Assembly: GCA_033980235.1 (NCBI GenBank)
Contig: CM067070.1
Span: 27,618,627 to 27,682,626 of the forward strand
Direction of reading: 5' to 3'
Origin: Diadema setosum
Taxonomy: Eukaryota > Echinodermata > Echinoidea > Diadematoida > Diadematidae
DNA: 64,000 bases
The notes under the pieces are model-generated. The model saw only the letters and a list, made by a program, of their open reading frames with translations, did not search any database and was not told the origin of the DNA. The position numbers were made by a program, and so were the translations under genes. Below, one piece after another: positions 1 through 13,500 of the stretch (positions are counted from its first letter, which is position 1; every line of letters begins with the position of its first letter).

Positions 1-1337
1 TTCAAACGCGATTTTCTCGAATTGTCATTCTTACGCAAACCTGAGGGATTCGTCGGTTCGTGTGACCGGCGACGATATGTACCCTTAACCTCCCACTGAG
101 ACGTGTTAGGGTAAATCTGAAACATGGGAAAAAGGTATGTCTGGCACAGCCTCAAAAATATTTACAGGTGACTACATGTTACAAGTGAGAATGGAATACA
201 TGGAGTATTATAATGTATGTAGAGGAGAAATATAAACAGGTAAAGAAAGGATGCAATGTTTATATGAAGTACATGTACCTTGATATTCTGAACACTGGTT
301 TCTTGATAAGTTTTCATTAATTAATGTAATGTAAAGTTTTGTATCAGTTGCTAGCCTGCAACTTCTTTGGCTCTTTGTCCTTTGCAGGAAGATTGTGAAT
401 GAATTATTATTTTGTAGAAAGCTGGTTTTGTGGAATATATTGATGTTTGTATGTGTGAGTGTGTGTCATATGTGTGCAATTGTGGAAGTGTGTAACTAGG
501 ATCTGAAGAAACAAGTTCCAGCTGTAACGCCATCAATCTCCGCTTTATATCACAGTCCACAGGTCACATCCATGCTGTCCATCACACACAGAGGTACAGG
601 TGTGGGACTGACTGTAGGTTGGTATCATCTGTAAGGAAAGGTAGCCCTGTCAGCTAGAGTAGGTGCATAATACATGTTAGCCTATAGATATAATATGAGT
701 TTTAGGCTGTTACCTGGGCACAGAGGGTATTAGCCATACAGAATATGTGCAGGCAATTAAAATGAATTAATTTTTAGGTAAAGGAATGACAAATAAAACA
801 TGCCTTCATAATGCTGTGTATGAAATCATTTGTTTTATATAAAAAGACAACTCATTTTGCAAGTGAAATTGATTGTTTCTTTGTGTATTTTTTAGTAATT
901 TGTTTATTTCTTTTTATTTCTAATGGTAATACCCATGCGGGACTTCTTTGCTACACGAATTTTGCAATTTTATTCAAAGAAGCCTATCTTACGGATCATG
1001 CTTTGGTATGGTTGGAAGATTGCATCGGAAATCTGTTTATAGCAGGGGTTATCTTCCATCAAGATACAGATAGAACTCTCCCCCTGTAATTGGGTGCAAA
1101 CTTCATCAAAGCTTGTAAGTTACGGTGGGATGAGCTATCTTTTTATTTATTTATTTATTTTTGTGGGGGGAGGTGGATAGGATGGCCGTCATACTTGTCT
1201 TATGCGTGCAAACATGAAGCAGTGATGCTTGTCATGCAGAATCCACACTGTCTCATTTTCTGCCGTTGTTTCCAGGCCCTTATTAGAAGGAAATATGTAG
1301 CTCTTCAAGTTTATAATTCTTGTGTAGAGATTTATTG

Positions 1338-1712
1338 CCACTGATTGACAAATCACTCTACATCGATGTAGTTGAATCGCAATTATTCAATGTTTCAGTA
1401 ATAGCCTTGGTAAAAAATCATGGGCATACATACTTGGGTTGAGCTTTGACCAACAACCTTTATGGCATTAATTTGAGTAAATGCGCAGTACCCGCTGCTG
1501 TAGGGGATTTGAATCATCATTGGCTGTTGGGTGGAAGCTCAGTAGTCTAGGGGATATGACGCCTGTCTTGCAATCATTAAGTCATTTGTTCAAGTTCAAC
1601 CCTATTATGTGTACCCAGGATTTTCTGTCAAAGGTACTGCTAAAACACTTCATAATCAGTGTTTATTTACCATGTTTATGCAGGGCAAATTGTCGGTTAG
1701 TTGCAAAATAAC
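1338..1712 (+). repeat. tRNA-core element with inverted arms, degenerate copy
   Basis: The left end (from about 1345, TGATTGACAAAT) is roughly the inverse of the right end (to about 1710, ATTTGTCGGTTAGTTGCA). Between them, from about 1530, is a tRNA-like stretch (AAGCTCAGTAGTCTAGGGG... GACGCC ... GTTCAAGTTCAACCC) related to the cleaner copies at 47951-48660. It has drifted considerably. It lies in an SDHC intron upstream of the first visible exon. Confidence 0.6.
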
Positions 1713-1862
1713 TTGTTGCATACAGTTTTCAGGCCTCTCCTGAAAACTAGCATCCCTAATAAAAGAGAGGTGTACCTTCCAGCTTGATGGTCTTATGTGG
1801 AGTGTGCATTATTTAACATATGTTTGTTTCTGTACCCCTCAACCCTCTCCTTATACCCCTAG

Positions 1863-4708
1863 GTATCTATGCAGTGGGACTATCCATGGCGGTACTCCCC
1901 CAGGACTTTGCCTATTACTTGGAGTTGGTGAAGTCCCTCTCCTATGGCCCAGCTCTTCTCTTCCTCACCAAGCTGGCCATCGCGTGGCCGGTGATGTTCC
2001 ACACACTGAACGGTGTCCGCCACCTGGTGAGTGTGGAAAGCTAGCTTCTCCCCAAACTGTTATGCTCATATTCCATACAAAGATCTGGAAGCACTACCTG
2101 CTAGGTATTTGTATCGTCCGCCTATAGACCAATTCAATTTCGATGACCTATTCACCTACAGCCGCTAGCGGCGCTATAACGGCCGCCATAACTGGGGGCC
2201 AACGGAGGCTTCCAGCGAGCTAGCTAGCCAGCGAGTTGCACTTGCAGCTCAGCAGCCTAGCGTACCCATCGCGCATAGTTAGCCGGCCGCGGCCGCTGCG
2301 CCGCGGCCGGCGACCGCCGGCGCCGCGCTTATATTGTGATTGTTTACTCACTGTGTGGAAAAGTCATGCAGTGGCTTTTAATGCCTTCTTTTGGACAAAT
2401 TGAGTGATTCAGACATATTGTTCTACTTTGAAAGCTTCAAAGGAAGGATCAGGAAAACACATTGTGCAGTTGTTGGGTGCGCAAATAACAGAAAAAAAAA
2501 ACTAGAAATGGAAGCTGCACAGCAATGTTTGAAATTCAGACACCGCTGACGCATGATAAATTAAGGAAAAATTAAAGACAATTAAGTGAAATACAACGGT
2601 ATAAAAATGCACAGATTTCGAAACAAACTATGTCTACTAGATTCTCTAATTAGGTTATCACTGCATATTCGTAAAATAGCAATGTTGTTCATCTTAGAAG
2701 ACAAGTTTAGATCAAAGAATTTGATAATTCACTGATTTTTTTTTTTTATTTTTCATCCTTGATGTCCTACTTGCCAAAGTTAGAATACACTTCCTGACTA
2801 GACTTTTATGTCAAACATTTTACAGCCTACACTACAGCTAAATAAATGTTTCAAGATGCATTAAATTCTTATATTGTTTTCACTTCTTCAATGTTCAGCA
2901 CTGAATTGACCATAGGCCTATTCAATTTTGGCCTGGAACTCTGAATTTGACTTCTGATAAAGTGATACTTATAAATATTAAGCCATGGATGGTGGCAAAC
3001 ATCCGTTTCATAATCATACTAAGAAAGTATGATTTAAAAATCACTTTTGTAGATTACAATAACAAGGCGTTAGCGTGATGTTATGCAAGGTTTAATACTT
3101 AGACCTAAAACAGTAGAAGTTTTGGTTGTAGACATCAGGCGACGTAGTCGTAACTTAAGTTTAGGCATATACGGCCTAGAAATGCCTAGATTTATATTCC
3201 GTTTGGATTACTCAGTTAGGCTTGCCTGAAGTTATCGACAACCAAAAATGATACAGGATGTAGGGTTCTAGAAGTCAATAGGTCTAGATCTAGTCTGGAC
3301 TCTTGCCTAGATTTCTAGACAAGATCTAACGTTAGACAGATTCTACCCTGCAGCTGGCCCGACACTCCCGAGTAAAGGCAAAAGCCTGCCCTAAAAAGGT
3401 TAAATTAACTGATAGCTTGCAATTTATTGCGCCATATCTAGCTCAAGATTCTTATTCATTATTTGTATTCAATTATATCAGTTAACTTGTCAACAGCCTA
3501 GGCTTATTAGCAAGACGTCTGCCTGCGCCTAGCAATACCTATTCTCCCCAGAGGTTTATATTCTCTTGCAAGTCTTTACACAAATGTGAATATACCGTAC
3601 GGGGCTTACACGCGAGTACCCAAGTCATCGCCAAAGAAATAGAGTCTACAAACATTTACGGATCGTACCGATATTTACCTTAAAATTCAAGTTTTGGCTA
3701 CAGCCGTATGTCATCTACCCATTCGCTCATGGGTCGGTATAAGTTGTTTAATTTTATATATTTTTAATTAGCTAGCAAAAAAAAAGTAGACTCTAGTTGT
3801 CACAAATCCAGATGCGACGATCGCTGCCAGCGCCAAAGATAGCTAGCTGGCCAGCTGGCGCCCGGTGGTAAAAGCACTGGCTGCCGCTGGCACCCTTGCC
3901 ACGCACGCACGGCGCTTGCCGACCCGGCCTGTTTGGCCCCCAGTTATGGCGTCGCCTTAAGAGGGCGGACTTCCATGAACAGTCGCTTGAATCGGTCTAT
4001 AGTGATATATCATTTTTTTTTTACCTCCGCCAAGGCAGGAGGTTATATTTTCAGTGACAATTGTTTGTTTGTTCTTTAGTTTGTTTGTCTGTATGTGTGC
4101 AAAATAACTCCATAAGTTGTGAACCGATTTGGATTAAACTTGCAGGAAAGGTTGAGAATGACACAAGGAACAGATGATTAAATTTTGGTAGTGATCTGGA
4201 AATTTTCATGGATTTTTGAAGGATTTTTATTATCTTTTGGCAGTTAAGGTCAATGAACGTGGGAGTTGAAGCTGGGCGTATACGCGCTCTAAAGCGCATG
4301 CTCTGCTCAGACCAGGTGCCGTGTTGCTGGAAGCTGATGACGTAAACAAAAAGCTTCTATCTTGGAAAATTTGGTGATTTTCAGCTTGGGTATTAATGAG
4401 CTGCTTGGCAGAGGTCTGCGCTCTGTACGAGTGCTTTTCTAGTTTTCTTCGTGTCATTCTTCACAAGTTATTTTCATATAATTATGATGATGTACATGTC
4501 ACTCTTCACAAGTTATTTGCATTATAATTATGATGATATACATGACACAGGTTACAAAATTATTGGTGGTGCTGGTACCTCCTCCTCTATTTTTTCATTG
4601 TAGTTTTGGGACATGGGCTATGGCTATGACATCAAGACTTTGTACAAGACTGGCTACCTGGTTCTCGGCCTCTCCATCGCTGGAGCAGCGGGCCTGGCAG
4701 CCCTGTAG
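1863..4708 (+). CDS. SDHC: SDHC, succinate dehydrogenase cytochrome b560 subunit (last two coding exons; 5' part outside window)
   Basis: SDHC is the large heme-b-binding membrane anchor of mitochondrial complex II and helps pass electrons from succinate to ubiquinone. Two exons are visible. Exon 1863-2026 follows a pyrimidine-rich acceptor ending AG and ends at CTG|GTGAGT; it encodes a segment with SYLELVKS-type sequence (here YYLELVKSLSYGPALLF) and a membrane helix. Exon 4604-4708 starts after TTGTAG and ends in TAG. Joined, they give H-T-L-N-G-V-R-H-L-F-W-D-M-G, which fits the succinate dehydrogenase cytochrome b signature H-x(3)-G-[IV]-R-H-L-x-W-D-x-G, including the conserved heme-region histidine. 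The C-terminus ends GLAAL, like vertebrate SDHC (GLAAM). The first exon starts in phase 1, so the N-terminal exons (targeting peptide, first helix) must lie upstream of base 1; none was found in 1-1862. The 2.6-kb intron is largely occupied by a DNA transposon. Confidence 0.93.
2122..4002. mobile_element. THAP-bearing DNA transposon relic inside the SDHC intron
   Basis: The ends are inverted: CTATAGACCAATTCAA at 2122 and TTGAATCGGTCTATAG ending at 4002, with a second matched block (CCATAACTGGGGGCCAA near 2188, TTGGCCCCCAGTTATGG near 3930). Both ends are GC-rich, in contrast to the AT-rich middle. At about 2455-2540 (+) a broken frame reads HCAVVGCANNRKK, the start of a THAP zinc finger (C-x4-C with the following basic residues), then a stop. 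THAP domains occur in P-element and Kolobok-like transposases. I saw no transposase catalytic region and no clear target duplication, so superfamily is left open. Total length 1,881 bp. Confidence 0.7.
4021..4330. repeat. Dispersed repeat starting CCTCCGCCAAGG
   Basis: A CCTCCGCCAAGGCAGGAGG palindrome-like start is followed by the sequence TAACTCCATAAGTTGTGAACC. I recognise the type as a dispersed non-coding repeat common in marine invertebrate genomes. It abuts the right end of the THAP element. Confidence 0.45.
4455..4550 (+). repeat. Short tandem duplication just before the last SDHC exon
   Basis: ATTCTTCACAAGTTATTT... ATAATTATGATGATGTACATG is repeated with small changes (CTCTTCACAAGTTATTTGC ... 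ATGATGATATACATG). The unit is about 46 bp and ends some 50 bp before the exon acceptor. Confidence 0.6.
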
Positions 4709-5849
4709 GGCGCCCTCGCTCATTTCAACCTCCCCGGGCAGACGGCAATGGTGTCATTCCTCAGTAAATGTGGATGCGGACTGCTGCACTTCTGCTGGTC
4801 ATTAACATGTTAACTGCCGATGTATGATTGGAGTTGTACACCCACACGAGAGCATTGTCACAATGTTTTGGAGATTTCAGATGAAGATAATGCTCTTTAC
4901 TGAGCTTCCTTTGCGTGATGTTAGCTTTCATTTTTTGAAGACTTTTATCTTTTGTTAATATTCTTCTTTCTTTCCAGAGGTCATAATTTATTAAGGAAAC
5001 AGGCACTGATATTTCAGATGAATTGCTGTCTTGGAAAAAATTGATTTTCTTGGAGCAAGAAATTTACAGTATATGCTGTATATTTCACAAAGTGTCACTT
5101 TAAGGCAGTTTAATTTGACTAGTTCAATTCATGATCCACAAACGCATCCTTGGAATAAGAACAAAGTGTTGTCACTTTTCACAAGAAATACAAACAATTT
5201 TTCCCTTAGGTACAATGCATTTCTGTCGTGGAGGGAATATTTTTAGCGAGTTGTAAACATCACAATTACCCGTCAGCTCGCCAAACTTGAGAAAAGAAAC
5301 AGTATCACTATGAAATAAAACGTGTATACAGTAACATATAAATGGAAGTGTACCTGTAACAAGGTTGTAGAAGATATCTCTAGATAAGTAATGTGTGCCA
5401 GTGCTTCGGAAATTTCATAAACTGTGAATTAACATCAATGATTTCTGCTTGGGGCAAATCATTGTTCCTAAAAAAACCCCTGGGATGCTGTCTTTGTGAA
5501 CTGTAATATGATGCAGAATCAGCCATAAAGTAACTGGAGATGAAGTTAGTGTAGAAATGATTGATCCAGGGTTGAAATAGCTATTAGCCAAAGTGATATT
5601 TCGCATCTTCAAGCATGGAGAAGCTAGGGAATGACAATTTGCGTGTCTGTCAACCCAGTCTATACACGAGTACGACCCACTATGCATTGCCCCTTACACT
5701 ACTTAGGAAAAAAGACCAGAACACGTTTACTGTGATTCCATACGTATGTATTTGGATTCTCATCGCTGTTTGCCTGAACATGCATGTGAACTGTGTACTG
5801 AAATTGTGAATGTGTAGATTGTAATAAAGTATTTGAAAGAAAACCTCAG

Positions 5850-5850
<1 letters not shown>
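4709..5850 (+). other. SDHC 3' UTR
   Basis: No other gene is seen between the SDHC stop and two AATAAA signals at 5314-5319 and 5823-5828. The second is followed by a run ending GAAAGAAAA. Alternative polyadenylation at the two signals is possible. The extent is inferred. Confidence 0.5.
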
Positions 5851-6945
<1,095 letters not shown>

Positions 6946-6946
6946 A

Positions 6947-7262
6947 TGGGCCATGACGTGAGAAAAGAGCCCTTAGCGCTGTCATGCACAAGCGCCATAA
7001 AACAGTGCGGAAGTTTGACAAAGCGATACGCGCAAAAAAAGATCTACTAGGTAGCTGCGCGCGAATGCATAGGAGGCTCAGAAAGTGGCAGTATTTGGGC
7101 AAATCATGCTTTTTGAAAATTTCATGATCGGGGCACTTAGGAGTGGAATTTCAGAAAACAGTTTGCATATCTAAATTTGTCAGAATTCATTCTACAATTT
7201 GGTGGTGAAAACTCGGTTTCGGTATTTTATGCCTTGGGGCCCTTTTCTCAGGTCAGGGCCCA
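6947..7262. mobile_element. Small foldback element (about 315 bp)
   Basis: The left end TGGGCCATGACGTGAGAAAA and the right end TTTTCTCAGGTCAGGGCCCA are imperfect inverted repeats of about 25 bp. No coding potential. It is bordered by AT-rich simple sequence on both sides. Confidence 0.6.
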
Positions 7263-7804
7263 TATATGTATATATACAACCACTGTATGAAGTTTGATAG
7301 CAAAATTATATAAGACCATTTTTAATTTGACATATTTTTGATAAAATCCGCAAAAAAAAAGAAAGAAGAGAAAGTAGAATAGCTAACAATCATACCCTCA
7401 AGAATACTAATTATATACTTAACATGTGAGGTACAATGCACCACTGTAAGATTTAATTTTGCTCTATTGATGGACTTACTTATAATGTCAAACAATGGCG
7501 CTTAACCCATCTTCTGGTCAAACTCTTATGTCTTTATTAGCATGATGATAATTTTTTTTTTCTAAATTGATAGTTTTTCAATTTTAAATAGAGGAAGAAG
7601 ACTACTGTATGCCACATGACAATCAGGAAAGCAAAATCACACCAACAATAATTTCTCAGACATAAGAAGTATATTTACAAGCCAAAAATCTCTGTGATAC
7701 ATACATTTTATGGATGAATAAATTTACATATGACTACAATAGATAAACATAAATTATCACCATCTGTCTTACGCCTCATCACGGTTTTAACTGCCTGCGA
7801 TAGC

Positions 7805-7999
7805 ACTGTAAAAGTGGAAATTTTCGCGCATTTCACGCAACCCGAAACTAGCCCGAAAATAAAAGCAAGCGAATATTTTTGCTTACCATATGTTCGAGTA
7901 GTTGATGTCTTGATTCCGTGGAATTAAAAAGATACTAAACTCTTCTTACCCTGCCAAGCGCGAAAAATTAGTCGCGCAAAAACATCTACTTTTACAGTA
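7805..7999. mobile_element. MITE with ACTGTAAAAGT termini
   Basis: ACTGTAAAAGTGG at the left and ACATCTACTTTTACAGT at the right form the inverted ends. CGCG-containing stretches (TTTTCGCGCA, AGTCGCGCAAAA) lie just inside each end. About 195 bp, non-coding. Confidence 0.65.
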
Positions 8000-8154
8000 G
8001 TAGCTGCCTTTATCCAGGCTTTCAACAATTTTAATGTAAAAGTGTACTGAATACATGTACATGGCTTTGTTGGATCTATTTGTTGGCATCTATTGGAGTT
8101 CTTTGGTTATTGTGGGGGAAAATTTAGTGTATGGGGAAATAACTCCAATTTAAA

Positions 8155-8712
8155 GGACAAGTTCACCTACATAGACATGTGGGTTGAGTGAATGCAGCAA
8201 TATTAGTAGAACACATCAGTGAGAGTTTGAGGAAAATTGGACAATCTGTTTAAAAGTTATGAATTTTTGAAGTTTCTGCTTAGTCACTGCTGGATGAGAA
8301 GACAACTACAGCTTGTGATGTCACATGTGTACAACCATATAAAGAAAGTATAAGGAAAATTCAAGATATTTTCACTTTTCTCGCATAATATAAGAACACG
8401 TGACTTCCCTCTTTCAGAAGGCAAGGGGAATGATATTACCCTTAACAGACGTCAGTGATAAGTCGAAGAAACATGCACTTTTTCCAAAAAGTAACATTTT
8501 GTGAAATTCTCTTTATACTTTCCTTATATTGCTGTACGCATGTGACATCATACACTCTAGTAGTCTTCTCATCCAGCAGTGATTGTAAAGATACTTTAAA
8601 ACTTCGTAACTTTTGGACAGATTGTCTGATTTTCCCCAAACTTTCACTGATGTGTTCTACAAATATTGCTGCATTCACTCAATACACAATGTGTATGAAG
8701 GTGGACTTGTCC
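8155..8712. mobile_element. Large foldback element (about 558 bp, arms about 200 bp)
   Basis: GGACAAGTTCACC at the left matches GGTGGACTTGTCC at the right. The inverted similarity continues for about 200 bp on each side (AACACATCAGTGA / TCACTGATGTGTT; CACTGCTGGATGAGAAGAC / its complement). Overlapping small frames on both strands here are by-products of the inversion. A decayed relative lies at about 56376-56812. Confidence 0.75.
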
Positions 8713-9368
8713 ATTCATTGCTATACAGTATTATAAAATGGGTTCAAGAATGTAGCCAATTGGAAGCGCTGAAATGAGTCACGTGTGCTTGTATTAATTT
8801 CTCACTAACATCCGGATCCACAGCCGACGTCACAATGTTTGCACTAGCAGTGCGCACTCAATCAGTTGTTACAAGTGCGTTGCACGCTACTATACGCGCT
8901 GTCAATCCTGTAAACAACTTCTAATTCGGGCTGCCGGCCGGCCTTTCTTGTGTGCATAACATGTGTGGCGTACGTATACTCTTATACGTACAGTACTTAT
9001 ATGTGAGGGATTTCCGAGTGCGACGTGTTTGGAACGAACATCTTCGGACATCTTGATCCACAAAGGTACGTGAAAAATGTTGTTAGGCTCAGTGGAATGT
9101 AGCCACAGTAAAGCAAAAAACAAAAAACACAAAAACACAGAAACAAATTACACTATGCAAGTCTCTATGATTTCATAGCATGCACTTGTGAAGTAAGAAA
9201 GAGGCCTCTATGCATTACAGTGTACCTGCATGTACTAATCTTGGGCTCCTCAGTCACAGTACCAAGAAAGTAAATTGCACACTGTAGGATTTAAATACAC
9301 AAATGAATATGTATTGCATCTATATAAACTTTTCCATGGTGGTAAAATCAATGTGGCACTTATGTTAA

Positions 9369-9869
9369 CTCTTTATGTGCCACGGTCGCACGTCCGACTC
9401 CGTCGACGGCGTGCCAACTTTGCATATTCTGCTCAAATGCACAAATCCACCCAAACCGATCGATAAATCGCCTAATGCTGCGGTACAATGAAAGCGTTTC
9501 TCACGCTTTTGTTCCTCTCACATACAGCTTGCATTCTATGTGGTGATTGACTACCAAGCGGTGTTCCCAACTAGATTTGCATGTAAATTCTAAGTTTCTG
9601 TCACGGTTTTATGTGCAAAAGTCATGCCTTTACAGTAATGTAGCAATTGGTCATTGAAAAGAAAAATAAAAAATAGATTTGTCATACAATTTATATCAAA
9701 GCAAAGCTTGGCATTCCTCTTCAACTTTGCTCACTATTATGTCCAGCTTAACAGAAATTTGTAGAAGTTATATAGATTGGAAAAACAGAATTCTTTCTCA
9801 AAGCATGACTACTTTCGTGTCTCAGAATAACATGGCACACAGGGGGTTTCCACCATGGCAAATAAAGAG
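9369..9869. mobile_element. TTAA-flanked non-autonomous transposon (piggyBac-like ends)
   Basis: TTAA at 9365-9368 is followed by CTCTTTATGTGCCACGG; the right end reads CCATGGCAAATAAAGAG followed by TTAA at 9870-9873. Inverted ends with a TTAA duplication are the hallmark of piggyBac (also some Kolobok) elements. No transposase is seen in the 501-bp interior. Confidence 0.65.
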
Positions 9870-10523
9870 TTAAAGACAGAGAATACAAATGGGATTCTGT
9901 CGAAGTTTTAGGTGTATTACTGGTCTAGAAAGTTTTCTTGTGTCTTGGCATTGTAGATTCTGTGTATCATGGAATGGGACAGACACAGTGGTCATCTTTG
10001 ACACTGGAGGAACAGCTGTCCCTGCAAGTGGTCCTTGTTCAGCTGGTCATTTCAGACACCATCCACTGGCAATATATAATCAAACACCACCCAGGCTGAT
10101 GCGCTTTGCTGACATGACTGCCTCACGGTCCATAATATGACATCATCACACAACATAGAGTGGTACAGTGCCAAAATATTGCCTCGTTATCATTCTTGCC
10201 ATTGCTCCACACTTTTGATGGGCAGATCGACGTGTTGGAACTTCAGGTGAGAGTAAATATCATCTGCAACCCACAGCACCTACATACAGCAGGTAAGGTA
10301 GAAACTTGGAATAAAGAAATCTGATACAAAAAAACAAAACAAAAACAAATCTGAGAATATTCTATGGTCCCACTGTGATAATTTCACCCCTTCCTGCAAG
10401 CCTCGACTCAGCTGTGGATACAGCAAGATGTTTGATAGTACTGTATCAGCGAAAACCTTTGCAGTCTCAGATCTCTTTGAACAGTCTTTCCGCTGCACAT
10501 GAATCCGCTGCTCTGTCTCCACC

Positions 10524-13500
10524 CTACAATCTCTTGCTTTTGATGGGCTTGGCGTGGATGGGTTCCGTCCAGTGCAGTGAAAACATGAAGACCAGGGAGA
10601 GGAAAGCGAAGAGGCCAAACAGGGTCAGCATGAGCACCCGGGGGATGAATGTTTGGTCTGTAATCTGTTGGGAGTCGAACGGAGATTTTACAATGTTAGC
10701 AACAACAGCAACAGTAGCAGCAGCAGACACAACAACAACAACAACAACAACAACAACTTTTGAGGGACAGGGAGATGGCTCTCAAAGAAAACAAAATTAA
10801 AACAAACTTACTTTGTCACGTTTGTAAAATGTTACCATTTGAATTCCTGGTACATGACTGAATACACACCTCTTAGAATGAAAAGTGACTGCCTGTTCAA
10901 ATTGTGGTCGATTTTTAAAAAAGGGCAAAAATCTGTTATGTTAGTTAAAAATGATTTGAAAAGAAAAAGAGTAAAACTTGATAAGCACAACACAGAAAAT
11001 TTGATCAAAATCAGACATAAACAAGGAAAAGTAGAAATTACGCAGTGCGTAATATATGTCCCCGCCGGAAGTAGCATTTTGTAGCAAAATGTGCAATATA
11101 GGTAAAAAATCAAGGTCAAAGGTCAAAGAAGTCAAAGGTCAAAATTCTGTGTAAAAGTTTTGAAGCCCTCACCTAGTGCCATCACATAAAGCAAACGGAA
11201 TCGAAATCGGGTCAGAAATGGCGAAGGAGTAGCATTTTATAGCCAATGTACAATACAGGTCAAAAATCAAGGTCACAGGTCAAAGAAGTCAAAGGTCAAA
11301 ATTCTGTGAAGAAGTTTTGAAGCCCTCACCTAGTGCCATCACATAAAGCAAACGGAATCGAAATCGGGTTAGAAATGGCGAAGGAGTAGCATTTTGTAGC
11401 AAAATGTACAATATAGGTCAAAAATCAAGGTCAAAGGTCAAAGAAGGCAAAGGTCAAAATTCTGTGTAGAAGTTTTGAAGCCCTCACCTAGTGCCATCAC
11501 ATAAAGCAAACGGAATCGAAATCGGGTTAGAAATGGCGAAGGAGTAGCATTTTGTAGCAAAATGTACAATGTAGGTCAAAAATCAAGGTCAAAGGTCAAA
11601 GAAGTCAAAGGTCAAAATTCTGTGTAGAAGTTTTGAAGCCCTCACCTAGTGCCATCACATAAAGCAAACGGAATCAAAATCGGGTTAGAAATGGCGAAGG
11701 AGTAGCATTTTGTAGCAAAATGTACAATATAGGTATAAAATCAAGGTCAAAGGTCAAAGAAGGCAAAGGTCAAAATTCTGTGTAGAAGTTTTGAAGCCCT
11801 CACCTAGTGCCATCACATAAAGCAAACGGAATCGAAATCGGGTTAGAAATGGCGAAGGAGTAGCATTTTGTAGCAAAATGTACAATATAGGTCAAAAATC
11901 AAGGTCAAAGGTCAAAGAAGGCAAAGGTCAAAATTCTGTGTAGAAGTTTTGAAGCCCTCACCTAGTGCCATCACATAAAGCAAACGGAATCGAAATTGGG
12001 TTAGAAATGGCGAAGGAGTAGCATTTTGTAGCAAAATGTACAATATAGGTCAAAAATCAAGGTCAAAGGTCAAAGAAGTCAAAGGTCAAACTTCTGTGTA
12101 GAAGTTTTGAAGACCTCACCTAGTGCCATCATATAAAGCAGACGGAATCGAAATCGGGTTAGAAATGGCGAAGGAGTAGCATTTTGTAGCAAAATGTACA
12201 ATATAGGTCAAAGGTCACGACTGAAATTCTGTGTAGAAGTTTCAAAGCTCCCATGTAGTGCTATCATATAAAGCAAACAGAATCACAATTGGCTCATAAA
12301 TGACAGAGAAGTAGCAAATTGAAGATTTTGATCACACACGGACGCACACACGGACACACGGACGGACGGACACACACACGTACGGAGCCCGTTTCATAGT
12401 CCCCTGCTCGAACTCGTTCGGCGGGGACAATTAGGGAATATATGAAATTGTGCTAAGTGGATAAGATCACTAAACCATTAATCACAAGGGCCCTGCTTCA
12501 AGCCCACAGCACTAGTTGTTGTGCTTTTAGGCAAAGCACTTTACCCTGGTTTCACAGTCCCTGGGAGGGGACTTTACACGTTACAGCCATTGGTCCTGAG
12601 ATTATTTTGCGTTATTGCTTACAGGCATTCATTGCTCTTTTAACGGCCATGTGAACAAATCACAATTCAAAATATGAAAATATTGAACATCATTCTAACC
12701 TTATTTCCTTCAGGTTCTGGCACACTTCCCTCTCTTGGAATAACAAGTAAGACGATGGTGATGATGGTAACGAGGAAGGAAAACCCAAATGCTGCTCCCC
12801 TGTTAGAAAATACCATATATATATCGGTAGTAAATAAAAGACAGGTAGAATATGGTCATGTCATAATTACTGTAAAATGAGAAATATTTATGGCAAGAAA
12901 TTTTTGTGAATTCGAGCCGACGACCTTTTTTGAGGCATGATTTTTTTGTTGTTGAATTAACACTACCATTCACTTCATTTAGTGTAGACAAGAACTTTTT
13001 CGTGCATTTTAATTTCGCGAATCTTGGGTCTCACAAAAATTCATGGTTTCACAGTATTCAAATGTGAATACAGTTCGACCTTGATTATCCAGCCTCCTTT
13101 TATCCGGATATGTTCACGCAGTGAAGGACTTTTTTTTTTTCCATCCAAAAATTGAGAAAAAACAGTGACTTTCATGGATCTATTTCACTAATTTCATAAG
13201 ATGTGCATGATAGGTTTCTCAATATCTAATGAGGTAAAACATGTATGATTTTCACATAAATATATACATTATTTTTGTGAAGAAGGGACTACAATTTTGC
13301 GCAGGCTAGCATAAATTACACCACCGTTGCTGGGTACGCTACCTGCCTAGCTGCCAGTGCACTGGGATGGCAGCTTCGACGGCAGCTATACAATTGTATA
13401 CATTAACATTGTGTCTCCCATATCCGGCAATTCACTTATCCAGATGAGTGCCGGTCCCAACATGGCCGGATAATCGAGGTCGAACTGTATACTGAGCAAT

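Noticed and set aside
10375..10800. 141-codon + strand frame
   Set aside because: Antisense to the last TMEM218 exon and through a (CAA)n tract.
11021..12433. CRISPR-like array because of regular 158-bp spacing
   Set aside because: The whole unit is repeated, with no unique spacers, in an intron-containing eukaryotic genome; it is a satellite within a transposable element.
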